DNA from: Heterostelium multicystogenum
Lineage: Eukaryota > Evosea > Eumycetozoa > Acytosteliales > Acytosteliaceae
DNA: 64,000 nucleotides
NCBI GenBank assembly: GCA_003667245.1
Contig: RCNN01000088.1
Location: forward strand, 1 to 64,000
Reading direction: 5' to 3'
The notes under the pieces were generated by a model. It was not told the DNA's origin, made no database searches, and saw nothing but the letters and a program-made list of their open reading frames with translations. Each line of letters begins with the position of its first letter. The stretch's first letter is position 1. The translations under genes and the position numbers were made by a program. Positions 32,487 to 47,000 of this stretch are shown piece after piece.

Positions 32487-32576
32487 CAGTCATTCTATAT
32501 CATCTTCATCTCAACTACATTTAATCTCAACACTCATATTCCTCCTCTTCAACTAGTTCAAATCATGGTGGGGATA

Positions 32577-32872
32577 TGTAACAACAATGCAATATTTTAA
32601 TAATTTATAAAAATTCAAATAATTTTCGATCTACAAAAACGAATAATCAGAAAACCTAAATCAGATTAACTTATACACTATTTACAATCAACTAATATTA
32701 AGGTGTATCTATTATCTTGATTTAGGTATGTTTTAAATAAAGATTAACTTATACACTATTTACAATCAACTAATATTAAGGTGTATCTATTATCTTGATT
32801 TAGAACTTGATTCAGTTAGTTGAGTTGAATAACCTTTAATAAACATTGGTCTGATCAACCATATTTATTAAA
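32577..32872 (+). repeat. Right LTR (296 bp)
   Basis: Same length and apparently the same sequence as the left LTR, including the internal 63-bp duplication. It is followed by TGTT (32873-32876). Confidence 0.92.
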
Positions 32873-33302
32873 TGTTGATTTTTTTAAAAAATTATTCAAA
32901 TAGTTATCCATTCTTTAAAACAATATTCAATTTTAAAATAATATGACCATTTCTTATATCTTTTAAAAATAATCTGAAAGTAAAACTTATATAAAAATAG
33001 ATGAAGAAAAAATCATTTATAAATTAAATTAATCTGCAAAAAATTGGAATTTTTTTGATGTATTTTAATGAAATTTCAAATAAAATTAATTTAAATAAAT
33101 TTTGAAATTCAGAGTATTTTAATTAATAAGATGAAAAGTACCATTTAATTGGGAATCGTTAAATAAACAAAAAGACATTCGAATTCAAAACCTAGTGTTA
33201 GCGGCAGAAGCACCCAAACAAGCATTCATTAGTCGCTACAAAGAATTGTTAACCTCAACACTTTGATACATAATCATTAGTATAGCAGTCGACTGCTTCA
33301 CT

Positions 33303-34601
33303 ATGCAACGCTTAGATGAACTTCAATTGCATCAGCAGATGCAGCACTTTGGACACCATCAACAGATGTCACAGCAACAACCTGACTTCAACAATATAAT
33401 ACTTACCAATGGCAGTGCTAATATGAATGCTAACGTTGGTAATATTCAAACCAATAATAACAATAACATCATGAGTAACGTTGGTATAATGAATTTAAAC
33501 GGTCATGCTAATAGTAATGGTAATGGTAATGGAAAATGGTAATGGTAATGGTGCAGCCTCAACTTCTACAAAGCTAATAAATAAGCTGAAACGAAGAATG
33601 GATGAAGAGAATGAAGGAATGGAAAGCATCAGAAATAACAAGAAATATCTATCACAAAACCATGGCTGATAGGATCGGTGTACTATCACTCGATGATGAT
33701 CATACAGACCACCTATTCACAGCTAACACACAAATAGAAAGCCAGTCTACCAACAGACAGCCATTATACTTCAACGACAACAACAATACCGATGTCGAAT
33801 TTGATACCAATAATAATAATAACTATGACATGAACTTAAACAACTATAATAATAATAGTAATAGTATGAATAGCTATATACAAATAGATAACAACACGAA
33901 CAACTATGATAGCAATATGCTTACATCAACTAAAGGCAAAGTACAGCCTACACCATTGATTTTCAACAATAAACAGCTTGCACTGATACCACAAGACCAG
34001 AAACCGAATATCTATAATAATATTGGCGGAAATGCTCAGACCTTGGCAAAGCCAAAGAGTGACACTCTGGAAAGATTGATTAAATCTGAAACCAACATTA
34101 AAATGATAGATATGATGCCACCCAACGACATAAAATCATTACTTTTCCCAAACAGTAAATCATTAAACTTTATTCCATCAACCAAACAGATGGATCATAT
34201 TGAAAAGTAAGTAAATAGAGTCTCATAAAATACATTGATTAACGGTACTAACCAACCAATCATTTAGTAAAAACCTATCACTCATCCTTTATAGCGAGCC
34301 CAAAGAGATAATACATGATTCCATTAAAAGACAAATTGTAAGTAAATCTATGCTAACTAATATTTTAAGGTGGATTTTCAATATTAATTTTATCAATGCT
34401 TCTGGAAATTACCAAATGTAGGAAAGAAGAAAATTAGAACAACTTAAGAGCTTAAATCAGCCTCAACAAAAGAAGAAATTGGATACGGTAGAGGAGGAAG
34501 ATGAAATTCTGGCGGATCTATCTAATCAGAGAAGCATGCCAAGTAGAACAGGCAATGACTTGAACAACTCAAAAGAGGAAATAGCACCCATGGAAATGTA
34601 A
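33303..34601 (+). CDS. Uncharacterised Asn/Gln-rich protein (two frame breaks, two introns)
   Basis: I do not recognise this protein. It starts MQRLDELQLHQQMQHFGHHQ, followed by poly-N and a (GGTAAT)n-encoded NG repeat. A basic segment (KLINKLKRRMDEENEGME) leads into ADRIGVLSLDDDHTDH, then an Asn-rich middle and MIDMMPPNDIKSLLFPNSKS. Introns 34207-34294 (with a TACTAAC branch point) and 34338-34421 splice in frame to IIHDSIKRQIERRKLEQLK and an acidic tail ending PMEM at 34601. The frame must shift once in the GGAAAATGG at about 33530-33540 and once near 33650-33660 (CACAAAACC). The short less-repetitive blocks (KRRMDEEN, IGVLSLDD, PPNDIKSLLF) look like conserved motifs of a nuclear protein. 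Confidence 0.6.
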
Positions 34602-34759
34602 CAAATAAACGGACAGTCTAAAAGAAAATTGTAAATAAAAACATTGTAGTATAATAGTTATTATTATTATTGTTGTTTTGGTTATAAAAAAGAGGAGGGG
34701 AGCGAGATATTGTGCACTGGACATGTATATATACGAAGCGGCTATCTGGTCTATGCGTC

Positions 34760-35704
34760 TTAAAGCTTAACGATTTTGTTTGCCATGATTTGCGGATTAG
34801 CTTTGGCAATGTTCGACTTTGCCATGGTTTTATAGTCGAATTGACATTCATGGTTGTGCATGTGTTTGCCGCAGTAGGCGCCACCACATCTGCATCGATT
34901 CGATTCGCTCATAATGCCTAGTCGCTTTCCACAGCTTTCGTATGCACACTTTGCCGACTCTTTGCCTGATGGTGAGCCAACCGGTGAAGATACCGAAGGC
35001 GAGTTGTTGAGTGCCTGTGGTGTCGATGGACTTTCTGTTACAATGGGTATAGGCGATGATTTTGGTGTCAGCAAAACACTGCTGCTTCCCATAGTATCTT
35101 TGGTGGACATTTGAGGAATCTGTTTGGTCGGAGTAAGAGAAGAGGAGGAAAAAGAAGATGAAGCGGGTGAAGATGAAAGAGGTGAATCGTTTATAATTTG
35201 TGTGAGTGGTGATGACGAGGTTGGGCTATTATTCATTTGGTCAAAAATAGGTTGCTTCATAAATAGATCTTTTTGTTCCTGCTTTGGGTTTGTCTGGTGA
35301 AGTCGATATTATGGGTATTGGTGTGCTAATTTGTTGTTTTTGTTGTTCTTCTTTTATTTGTTTATTATAACATGTTGAGCATAGATCTCGGGTTTTTGGA
35401 TTTCTAAATTAACATATTAGTTTATTGGTTATAATAATGAAAAGAAGATTGCATACCCATAAAATCCACAATTATTTTTACATAACTCAGCTTTTGCTGG
35501 TTCGGATGTTGTTGGTTGTACTTTCTGTTGTTGTTGTTGCTGTTGTTGTTCTGTTTGTTGCTCTGCTGATTTATTTTTATTACCACTATTAATGTTGTCT
35601 ATATTGCTGTTGCCATTGCTATTATTGTCTGTGAGTGTCGTACTTATATTACTGTCTTTGGAACTCTGCTCGTTGTCTGGCTTATCATTTAGTGAACTAC
35701 TCAT
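34760..35704 (-). CDS. A20/AN1-type zinc-finger protein (one frame break)
   Basis: Related to ZFAND5/6 and plant stress-associated proteins, which bind ubiquitin and the proteasome. Exon 1 (35704-35457) starts MSSSLNDKPDNEQ and is S/N/Q-rich. A 53-nt intron (35456-35404) splits the A20 finger: LCKNNCGFYG joins NPKTRDLCSTCY, giving the C-x3-C...C-x2-C A20 pattern with CGF. After a P/S/Q-rich linker the C-terminus is an AN1 finger (CAYESCGKR ... CRCGGAYCGKHMHNHEC), near 34970-34820. Between the two fingers the frame shifts by one base near the CCCAAAGCAGG at about 35285. The A20-then-AN1 order and C-terminal position fit the family. Confidence 0.85.
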
Positions 35705-36186
35705 TTTTTTCTTCAATTATATGTATTTCAATTATTACTGCTATCTATTTACAAAACGATTTAAACTAATCTTGACAAGGTGGTTTTGATTGGCTGATTA
35801 TCTCTGATTTGAAAAAAAGTTGACTTGATATGGGAATTGAAAAACAAAGTCAACTTTTCTCTTAAATATACATTGTATCCAAGTTATAAATATCTAACTT
35901 TCTGTGTTAATAGCTATTGGGAAATTAATTAAATTGAATAATCTCCTATATTGGTTTTGTTGTAGATCTACTATTCTACTAAAAATTTCCTATGACTACT
36001 AATTGATGGTAGTAATCCTGTTTGTTAAATTAAACCAAAATAGAGTCTGTTGTTGCTGCCTTCAAAGAAGTGCTATTGTGTTATTAAAATAATATGTACA
36101 AAAAAAAGAGGTAAAAAAGAAATTGCAAACTTTATAAAGTTGATCTCCAATCTAACTTTAAGCTAATTATTATTATTGATACTGTA

Positions 36187-36208
36187 TATCTATATATCTA
36201 TCTATATC

Positions 36209-36239
<31 letters not shown>

Positions 36240-36242
36240 CTA
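36187..36242. repeat. TATC tetranucleotide microsatellite
   Basis: Near-perfect TATC/TCTA repeats interrupted by TATA variants. Confidence 0.85.
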
Positions 36243-37831
36243 CAAAAGAGGAAATAAATAAATACTATATTATATTGTATTATATTTATTTATAAATATT
36301 TATTTGTTTGTTATAGTTTGGTTTTTGTTTTTGGAAAGTTTGTTTTGGTTTTGTATTTATTAATTTTAATATTAAAATAAAAACACAACAACGAGTAAAC
36401 AAAACAAAAATTTTCGAAATTAAAATGGTTTTATTTTTTTTATTATCAAATTGGTAATTAAAATTCAATAAATGAAACCTCAATTTGACGATGGATGATT
36501 TTAATAATATTTATTATTTTAATTTTCTCATCAATTAAACAAACAAAATTTTATTGATATTTGATAATTAATATTTGATAATAATTGATATTTTGATACT
36601 GAAATCGTTGTGTGTAAATCTATTTATCTATCTATCTGTCTATCTAAGTTAGAATATCTATCCTAGCTCAATCTTACCTTCCTATTTATGCCTAAAACTC
36701 TACTATGTCTAATCTATTGTCTATCTTTGTATCTTTACTAAGACCTACATCTTCTTCTTCTACCACTACTAGTACTCTACTATCATTTGAGTATCTATGA
36801 AATGGTGTTTACTGCTATTGCTGAACACAGTGGTGTGTGTGTTTGAGTTGGATGTTTTATTACAAACAGTAAGAATTATTAAAAAAAACAAACAAAAAAC
36901 CAAATTTCTTTGTAATTTTGGAACAACAACTATAGTAGAATAGATCTAGAGTGGTGGAATGATGTTGCAAATCATACAAGATAAATATCATATTGTTGTT
37001 GGTAAATCAATCTAATATTTTAATTATCATAGTATAATGATTGATGATGATGAATACTAATGACTAGTTTTAGTTTTTAAATAGTTATTTCTAATCATTG
37101 TTTAAATATAAACTTTAAATCATAAATCTTGTATCTGTAGTATGATGTTCATTTTGAATCTGATGGATTTAAGCATATTGATGGTCTAATCATTGCCATA
37201 TACCTTCATTTTTGAGTATTTAGTTGAGGACATATCATCTTTCTCAAAAATTTCTTTTTAATTTAATTAAATATTATTAGTTATTTTTTGGTAAATTAAA
37301 ACTTTATTTAGATTTCATTTAAAAACAACTATTATAAAAGTCAATAATTGCATAGACTTCTTGCTTCCAGAGCTACTGCTACTACTAAACCTTTCAGAGT
37401 AAATCAAATATAATATATCTATCTTCCCTCTAGGGTCAAGACCTACTGTGTTAGTTACAAACCACAAACCCTCACACTATAGTGAACACTCAGATTTTTT
37501 GTATTTCATTCTTTAAAAAAAACAAAAAGTCTCAAACATCAAACACACAATCTAGAATACTCAAACAACAACAAGCCACTAGAATTAAAGAATTATTATT
37601 ATCACTATCTTAATATATATACTTAAATTCGTATTCTACATACTATACCATTCTAAATTACTACAACTACACAACAACTTTGCAATTTATTTATCTAATC
37701 TAATCTGTCTAACATATCTATCTTTGTTTATCTTATTTAGCTATCTATCTGTATGACATCTTTCTTTTTTATTTAGGAGAAAGACAGAGTAGATAGATAT
37801 AAGTATAGGTTTTATATCTATATCATAACAT

Positions 37832-37832
37832 A

Positions 37833-37872
<40 letters not shown>

Positions 37873-37875
37873 AAA
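37832..37875. repeat. GAAA tetranucleotide microsatellite
   Basis: About ten tandem AAAG/GAAA units, 140 bp upstream of the PHR start codon. Confidence 0.9.
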
Positions 37876-38017
37876 AGTAGTAGTAGATTTAGTTTGATAA
37901 AGTAAAAAGTAATCTAAAACTAAATCTGTATTTGTGTTATTATTAATTAATATTAGTTGTTTTTGTTTTTATAAAAATTTAATTTTGTAAATTACTTAAA
38001 AGTTAAGTAAAGTTAGT

Positions 38018-41000
38018 ATGGCACTTGAATCTGTTAATAATAATAATAATTCACTGGGAACCAGTGATGATTCCCCTGTTTGTGGGCTACCCGATTGCTA
38101 TGTTGTTGGTAGTCCTAGCAATGCAGCTCCAATTCCAGTCCGATACCATCAACTGGTGACAATGATGTGCTATTTGAAGGTGTCCAGTTGGAGCGATTCT
38201 TGAAAACTCTACACGGAGACCCTGAAACACTCAAATTACTTTGACCATATCGATGATGAAGACAAAGATGAAGAAGACGCTTCCAACTTGGATGACGATT
38301 ACAAGAAGAAGAAAGGAGCCAACGATATAAAAGAGACCTTCCAGTCAATTAAATCATCGATTCCAATGTCACATTCGAATGCATTTCTTCATATGAAACA
38401 AATCCTCTGGCACAGTACTATATCTCTCACACCCGACAAACTAAATCCAACCCAACAAAAGAAACAGAAGCAGCAGCAGCATTCAAAACAAGACCAATTG
38501 GAACAAACCAAGTCCACAACTGATGGGGAATCTTTTCAGTCACTTGAGGCCATTCGATCATCAGAGTTATTCTTTCAAATTCCTATTTGATTTACTGATT
38601 GACAAAAAACGATATGGTGAGATACAAAGCATTCCAAATGCTACAGGACTACTGTCAGAGTTTGCCTTTTGCTTCAATTTCGAGCTTCTCAGAAGCTCTT
38701 GTCAAGCAAGCAGTTTCCACACTTATCAATATAATAGATTCTACATCTAATACCGATAACGAGCACATAGTCGCATCGTCTGCCTTGGTTTCATTGGTTG
38801 TGGCACGTGATGATCCCTCACTTACCTTCAAAACCATTAAATATATTCTAAATTCTAAATATCAGTCATTGTAAGTTACACCAGCCCAGCCTATGATTAT
38901 CTGACAAAGATCATAGCTAACATCTATTCCTTTCCAAACAACAACAACTAGTTTACCATCCAACATGAAACAAGTAAATGAAAAATTTCATTCCTTTGGA
39001 AAAGTTTGATTTCAAAAAAATCTACTATATATGATTTCGACAAGCGCAGCAATATTAAGTTGAATGTAAATATTAACACAGTTCATTCAATGGTTACCAA
39101 TGGTGTCTTTATATTTGTACATTGTGATTTGGGACTGTTAAAGTTGTCCCTTGAGCCACAACAACTTCAGTACAAGGTGGTCCAGTGGAAGAAGGACTAC
39201 CATGTCGAGGGCGATGACGACAGCTCTCAACCTTCATCTTCCTCTTCCGCACCTTCTAGCATCGCCTCCGTTCATTCATGGATGTTTGTCATTGGTGAAC
39301 ATCTCTATTTCCGAAGCAGCGATATGGCAAATGGAATTATTGCTCAGTTGAATATAGACACTCTCGAGGAGTCATTTGTATCTGCGGAGATGGGCGATTC
39401 CCCACTTGGACAATATCCTTACACCATGTACATGAACGAGATCTCACATGATTCTCCAAACAAGCCTGTCGAAAAAAGAGAACGTTTAGTAGTTTTGGAA
39501 CTTGTGAGTGATCCAAAGAAATCTGTTTTACCAGAGACCAGACTGCGATATCTCTCTTTAGTCGAAGGAGCATTTATACAGGACGGCCCAGCTCAGCCAC
39601 TTCCACTTTGGCCAAAGGTATCAAAAAATTCAACAAGTAAATGTTGAAATCGTAGGTGAGAAGCAAGATCAAGCCATCTTGTCTTCTTTAGAATCATATA
39701 ATATTTCAAAGATTATTTTCACCTGTTAGAGGTGGACTTTATTTTATAAGTGAAGACAAGAATCTGTACTTTTTAGGTAAAAAGTAAGTTAAATTGCCTG
39801 ATCTTCTTCAACAACCATAATATTAACCAGATCATTACAAATTTAGCAATATAATTCAAGCTAATGCTTCACCAAAGTTATTATATACAGAAGGACAACA
39901 TGCAATCAACAAAGTGTTATTCAACGATCCTGATATTTTGATTTTGGACAGTAATAATGACTTACAAGGTTTGGTTCCAATCACCAACAAACAACCTTCC
40001 AACTTCAAAATCTTCAACGAATTTTCAAAATCACTCAAACCACCCTACCTCGATTTGGCCAAGTCAAACAATAATCTCTACATTGTTAATTCAGAGGGCG
40101 AGTTGAACAGAATCACAGATATGAAAATTGATACACTCAAGAAAATCGACCTGAAATTCAAAGTAAAGTCAATGATCGCCACAAGCACTGACGAGCCAGG
40201 TTGCTACATTATTGAGGATACACCAGACGCTCGTTTACATTCGCTCTCCAACTGGCAATCAAGCACAGATTTGGTTGAGTTGCCAGGTGGTGAAAGCAGC
40301 AACCAGTGCACACTTCTAGTTCAGGCTAAAGACACTAATGTCATCATTGTCAATGCAGGTGGTATTTACGTCAGAGGAAACAATGTATTTGGACAACTTG
40401 GCTTGGGACACTATAAGAACGTCAAAGAGTTCACTCGTTTAACACAATTGCCATTCGAAACTACAGATATCGAAAAGATCGAGATTGGACTTACTTTTAC
40501 ATTGTTTTTGGTGCGAGATGGAGTTCATCGTCGAATCTACTACTCTGGTAACATCAAAGAGCTGAAAACAAACCAATCGATTCACAGAGTATCAACAGCA
40601 TAGCTTCCACTCTAAAGCTATTGAATCAATTATCGATATCAGTGCAACCGATCACGGATTCTCAATTTTAAAGCAATCGATGAATGTAGATATGGAGTGG
40701 GCTAAGCTAATTTTCAGTGATATATCAGTGTATGCTGATCTCCAATGCTTGGGTGTCAAAATCCCATCTCCAACTGGTTCTTCCACAAATGATTATCTTC
40801 TCTTCAAGAACACCACTAGTAGTCCAATGCAATTGGTATCAAAATCCAAGGTTGCACCAAGGCAACACAGTCTATACTTGTCAAAGTTTGCTAATTTCGA
40901 ATTCAACACCTCGACTCAACAGTTGGTGATCTTGGAAAAAAGTGAAAATAACGTATATCCTTTTAATCCACGTATTTCAATTGCCAATCCAAAAGAAAGA

Positions 41001-44000
41001 GTAGATCCTCTCGTTCTTGTTGAAGCATTGCTCGAGAGATACAATACTTCATCAAAACCTAGGTCATTGGCAGTTCCTTCTATCAACTCTGAATATTTCC
41101 AAGCTCTTCCAAAGTTGAATTTCATAATTGCAAAGCAATCCGTCAAAGAAGGTCAAAGCGCCAGAGTTTCCACCACATTCCTCAAAGTCGACCAGCCTAT
41201 ATTGCTGTGGAGTGTACAAATCATACGTGCTGGAGAACAAAACAGTCACTCTGGTGATTGAATCTGATTCCAACTACCCAACATATTCTCAGCAACATCG
41301 TATTCAAAATGCACCAATAACTCTTAACTATCCATTTGAATTACATCCAAATGTTTCCTATAGAATTAGAATATTTTCATTTCAACTCGATTGTGTACTC
41401 TATGGAAGCTCTTATCCAAAGATCTCAGTTGGTGGCATTAAAATTGACCTTACTCCACCTGTTGAGTATCTCCAAATGGGCCAAGTTGTACATGGATTAA
41501 CATTCAGTCCACTTCAGTCCTCTTCAATTACCGTTGGAAACAGATTAATCAAAGAGAAATCCATTCCCAAAGAAGGTTTAATTGAGTTGCTTGACTCTTT
41601 CACAACCATGTGGTCGCAATTCTCTGGATCAATTGAAATGCACAAAACACTTCAAAATGGAGCAAAAGAACATGTAGTTGATACCCTTGCGCTTCTAGAA
41701 GAGCCAATCTGTAGAACATTGAATTTGCTATCCAGATATATCCAGGTGCTTGTAGATGATGTTGTCCAAGTTGAGAGAGTCATCTCTATTATTCACAGCA
41801 TCTACCATCACAACGTTCTCTTTACTCATCGTCAGCATGACCATAAGGTATTCATTCATTTCATGGAGTCAATCAACAATCTATTTGTTAAGGCATTCCC
41901 ACATATCTATGTGAATCAGCTCCAACAAGTCAGTGCAATCAACATTATTCACCAATTTATTCAGCTTGGTGGATCTACCAATTTCCCAGGTGCACCTTAC
42001 CTGCTGACAGCAATGATACAGAGTCTCTTTGAGGTTGATGTCAAGTCATTGATCGAAGTAGTATGTGAGGAAGATGCATTCTCCCGTGAGGACGTTGATC
42101 CATCACTTGTAGCTTTCTACGATATGGTTCAAAATGAAATATACCAACTGCGTTCCCTCATCCAAGAAGCACCAGAAGCAAAAGATTACCAGTACAGAGA
42201 TTGTTTTCAAGGAAGTTCTCATGTCTATCTCATCTTCAAAACTCATTGACAAACCGGTAGAAGATAATCAACAATTGGACAACTACCGTAACAAAAGCCA
42301 TTGACTTGCTTAGATTCTTGTGGTCGTCGGCAATACCAGTACAAGAAGAAACTGTCGTTAAAAATCAACCTAATGTCTATTCAGTCGCACGTTTCAACTC
42401 CAATAGTTCATCTTGGTCTTACGACGAAATGATGGACTCCATTGCATTTTCTGTTGATAGAGATCTTTACGTCACAGGTATTGGTTTGTATGGTGATAAA
42501 GGATCATATTCAGCACGTGTTGGTTACTCATTGGGACAATCTGCAGTGTCTTTCCATTCAAACAACTCAGTCAATGTATCATGGACCAACAATACATCAC
42601 ATTATATCCATCGAATTGACTTCCAAGAGCCATTCCACTTATGTGCAGGTGAAACAATGACAGTGTTTACCAAAATATCAGGACCATCTTCTTCTTCCGG
42701 TTACAAGGGTAAGGAGAATGTTTTGGCAGAAGGTGTCAATTTCGTTTTTAAGAGAGCTCGTCTCAACTCTGATAATGGAACATCCGTGAGCAGTGGTCAA
42801 ATTCCACTAATTTTCTTCCAATTCACGCCAAATTTCAGTATCAATGAAATAACTCCACAAATTTTCGAAGACACCTTTGTTGTTTCAAAGATGATTTTAG
42901 ATAAAGCCAAACAAAACCTCAAAGATCTAGCACAAAAATATCACCAACCATGTCCTGAATTGGATGACCTCAGAAATGATAGATTCCTTCAGAATCTCTT
43001 ACCATTCATCATTGACTCTGTTGCCAATGTAAAATATAAAGCAATTGATATCCAGAAGAAGCAGGATATTCTTCTAGAGTTGTTAGAAACTACTATCAAG
43101 ATCAATACTCTCTACAAGCCAAGTGACAAGCAACAACAAATCTCTTTGGATAACAAATCTTCCTCAGCCACTATGCATTCAATCAAGATGGAGAGTGCTC
43201 ATCCATATGAAGAGTGCACAAAGCAAACCAACATTGTTGAGTTCCCATCCACTGTCAAATGGATGACAATCCAATTTGATTCACGATCTGTTACCAATCA
43301 ATCAAGCGACCGTCTTTTCATATGGATGAATGGTGAATACCATACTCCACTTGCCAGTAAAGGATTCTCACAGAAGGAATTCCCCAACACCACCTTCATT
43401 GTTCCCGGCAACAAGTTGATATTTGACTTCCAAACAGCTTCTAATCCAGCTAATTTCAACGACAACAATCGCTATGGTTACACAGCCAACATTATTGGAT
43501 ATGTACCTTCAGAATACCAATCTATCTACTCCGAAGATAATGATTATCCTCTAGCTGGACTTGAGCGTCTCTTATCACACTCTGTTCTTCAACTTTCAAG
43601 TTCTTTATTCTTTGACCAACAAGAGCGTGGTTTTGTTGCCGCCCCGAAACAGAAAACTAAACAACCATCAAAGCCCAACAAAAAGAAAAAGAAGAAGGAT
43701 ATCGATTCTGATTCAGATAGCTCCGAGAGCGAAGATAGTGAAGAAGAACAGGAGGAAGAAGAAGAGGAAGCCAGCTCATCAATCACAAAAGATGATGATT
43801 TAGATTTCGACAAGATTGTAGTCGATACTACAACAACCAATAGAGAAGAAATGAAATCCAAGATTTTTTTCAAGAATGTTTGGAACAAATTATCAACCAA
43901 ACTTGAAGCGGATCCCAAGCATCAATATGGTATCAGTTCACAACTTCTTTTAGATTTTGTCAATTCTAAGAGTGGTACACTTGGTGAAGAGTCAGCAATT

Positions 44001-47000
44001 TCTTTAATACTATTGTATGGAGATTCTCAACAAGAAAGTCGACAAAAAGGATGAAAACAATGACAATGATAAGAAAGAAAAGGATAAAGGCAAGGAAGAT
44101 AAAGATAAGGAAAACGAGAAGGCTGACAAGAACAAAGACAAAGAAGGAGATCCTGACAAAGTCGAAGAAAAGGATGAGAAGAAGCCAGAAGATAAATTCA
44201 AGGATTTCCCAATCAATAGTGATGACCTCATGACTATCAGTGAGAAGCTCAGATACCGAAGATTAATTCTATTGATGAAGAGAAAGGTCCAACTTACCAA
44301 AGAGTGGAAAAAACAAAAAACAATATTTCAATAATGAGATATTCAATAACAAAAATTTCTCTGACTCTGAGTCAGAATTGGATTCAGAAGAAGAAGAACA
44401 AGAAGAGGAATCTAGCTCCGAATCAGATTGGGTTGATATCCTCGATGTATCGGATGAAGATGAAAAAGACACCGACACTGACAAGGCAGATCAATCCACC
44501 ACTGGTAAAGAGGAAGAAAGTACCGACAATGACGAGGATATTAAAGCAAACATCAAAGAGAATGGTAGTGCAACCGATGATGAAGACCAGGAAGATGAAG
44601 ATGCACTCACAGATAAGACATCAACCGTTGACAACTCTGAAAATCTTTCTAAATCTGCCAAGATTGAATCATCTGATGAAGAGAAAGAGGAGGATAAAAA
44701 GGTTGAATCATTTGCTTCCGTAATCAAAGAAAAGGAGTATATCACAACCTACTTGAACTACACTGGTTGGGATACCATCATGAAGAAGCTATTTGTCGAA
44801 ATTATTCGTTTGAACAATAGTGAGAATGATTTCAATACCGTTATTCAATCAATTAAGAACCAGAAGAAGTCATTCGAGGAATGCAAGAATAGTCAGCAAC
44901 TCCTTCCCTATGTTGAATTGTGGCGTAAAGTTCAAAAAAGACTCAACAAATGGGCGCTCCAACAAAATACCGTTACCGAGGAATACGAAGGAATTTCAAA
45001 TATGTTTGGTGAAGAAGATTTCAACGAACCAGAAGAATCTTCAGTCAAGAAAGATGTGTTACCCATTCAAAAGCTTGACTTCATTTTTGAATTCTTATTG
45101 CATCTTACACCAGGATCCGATGCAAACATCTCATCTTCAACTTCAGGATCAGGTAGTTCAAATATTGGAACATCCTCGGACTCAAGTGCCGAAAGAAGGT
45201 CAATCAACTATTCATTCGAAGAGTTTATGAGTTCATCCAATATCAACACAAGCACATATGACCTTTTGCTGCAATCTAGAAAATCACAGGATCAAAACGA
45301 TCCAGATAAGGAGAAGATTCACAATTCGAAGATTACCGGATATATCTTATCGATTGTCACAGACAACTTTGTAAAGATTGACTTTTTTCGAAACAATCGA
45401 AGAATACAAGAGAAAGAATATTGTAAAGATTGACTCATTAAAGATGTGGTCGAATCTCATAGAGACTCTTCAAGTTCCTTCGGCTCTGGAGAATACCATT
45501 TGGATGATCGCGACTATCCTACACTCAAAGCAAGCACCAAAAGAATTGCTTCCAGCCGATTGGCAAGGAAAAGTTGCCCAAAACTTCTCAGTTTCCAGCA
45601 ATATTAATCCATTGCTCAAGAAGGAATTCATTGTCCAGTTCCATGTACTTTTGGAGACACTTTCTAAGCGTATCAAGTTTGGTATTTTCTCGGACTCTAC
45701 CATTCTCAATGCACTGTCATGTTTCTCCATATACCTTTTGCCTGAGGACATTTCATTCGTTCAATCCAGTGAGATTTTCCCATTGATCTCAAAGATTCTC
45801 TCAGAGTTACACAGCAATGAATCACGTTCTCTTCTCTCACCAGCACGTAAAGGAAAAGAAAAAGATCACTCGTCAAGAGCTTGAGCTCTTAGAACAAGCA
45901 GCTGAGGCAGCAAGCAGTAGCTCATCTAACATCTTATCCTCACAACCTTTATCAAATGCTATTGTTCCAATTCAAAACTCATCATTCACCAATATTGCCA
46001 ACAAATGTAAGATAGTTCTCACCAAGTCACCAGAGATGATGCCTTCCCTTTTCGACGAGTCTACTCAATCATTCTGGGAAGCAAAATCCAAGGCAATGAT
46101 CTTAGTAACTCTTCCAGGGGGCCAATCAACACATGTCAGGGAAGTTTGTCTCTACATTGATAACTGTTCTGACAAAGAGTACCATGTGATGAGTATCAAG
46201 GTGAAAGCTGGAGACAATGAAGAATGTGAAGATTTCTCCAAGACCATCGACGTTGAACCTGATGCCAACTATTGGAAGATTATCCCTGTTTGTTCCAAAG
46301 TTACTCACATCAACATTTCATTTACTGGATCTGAATCAATTCGAGTTCGCCAATTGAAAATCCTTATCCCTGACAAACAAGAAAATATTCCAATCTCTCT
46401 AAACTCCAAGTTTGACGCCTCTTTGTCGCTCTTGAAGTTGTTGACATTCCAAATCTTTGGAATTAGCACCAACAAAAAAGTATCTAAGGATCTCCGTAAT
46501 CAAATTGCATCACTTCTTTCTTCAAATGGTGTTTCAAAGATTCAAAAACAAATTTTCTCCCTTATTTCATCCGAAGTACAAAAGGAGATCATTCACCTAG
46601 ATGGTATTGGTTGGTCGACTGTCAAAGAGCAACCCAACAAGGACGCCTATCTCTATGAGTTGCTTACAACTCTCTCCTCTCTTATGGACTCTGAGGAAGG
46701 AAAATCTTTCATTCCATCGAAATCTTCAATTTTCTCACTCCTTCCACTTCTCCACAAAGGAGCAGATCGCATTCAAAATCTCTGCATCAATATTTGTAAA
46801 GGAATGTTGATCAATCTCAAACCAACATTATTTGTCGAATTCATGCAAGAGCAATCGAATGTTACCATATCCAATCTCAACTTCATTCAATATCTACTTT
46901 TGATTATCTCCAAGCCAATCTATTTGCAGTTGAAAGGTGGAGCAAATCCATTGACCCACAACTACACTATTAACACTCTATTGCCTGGCATCCTAGACGG

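Larger units (their letters stand above)
27116..32872 (+). mobile_element. Ty3/gypsy LTR retrotransposon inserted 4 bp upstream of tRNA-Ile
   Basis: Complete element: left LTR 27116-27411, leader, gag 27581-28837, pol overlapping in the +1 frame to 32486, a purine-rich stretch (ATGGTGGGGATA) just before the right LTR, and right LTR 32577-32872. The LTRs are the same length (296 bp) and I see no difference between them, so insertion is recent. A TGTT duplication flanks it. Its position immediately upstream of a tRNA gene recalls yeast Ty3 and Dictyostelium DGLT-A. LTRs begin TG but end TTATTAAA, not CA. Confidence 0.92.
35705..38017. other. Gene-free gap with microsatellites
   Basis: 2.3 kb of AT-rich DNA between the divergent A20/AN1 and PHR genes. 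It holds TATC repeats (36187-36242 and shorter ones near 36620), a GAAA tract (37832-37875) and many homopolymers. I see no coding frame or RNA gene. The part nearest 38018 is presumably the PHR promoter and 5' UTR. Confidence 0.6.
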
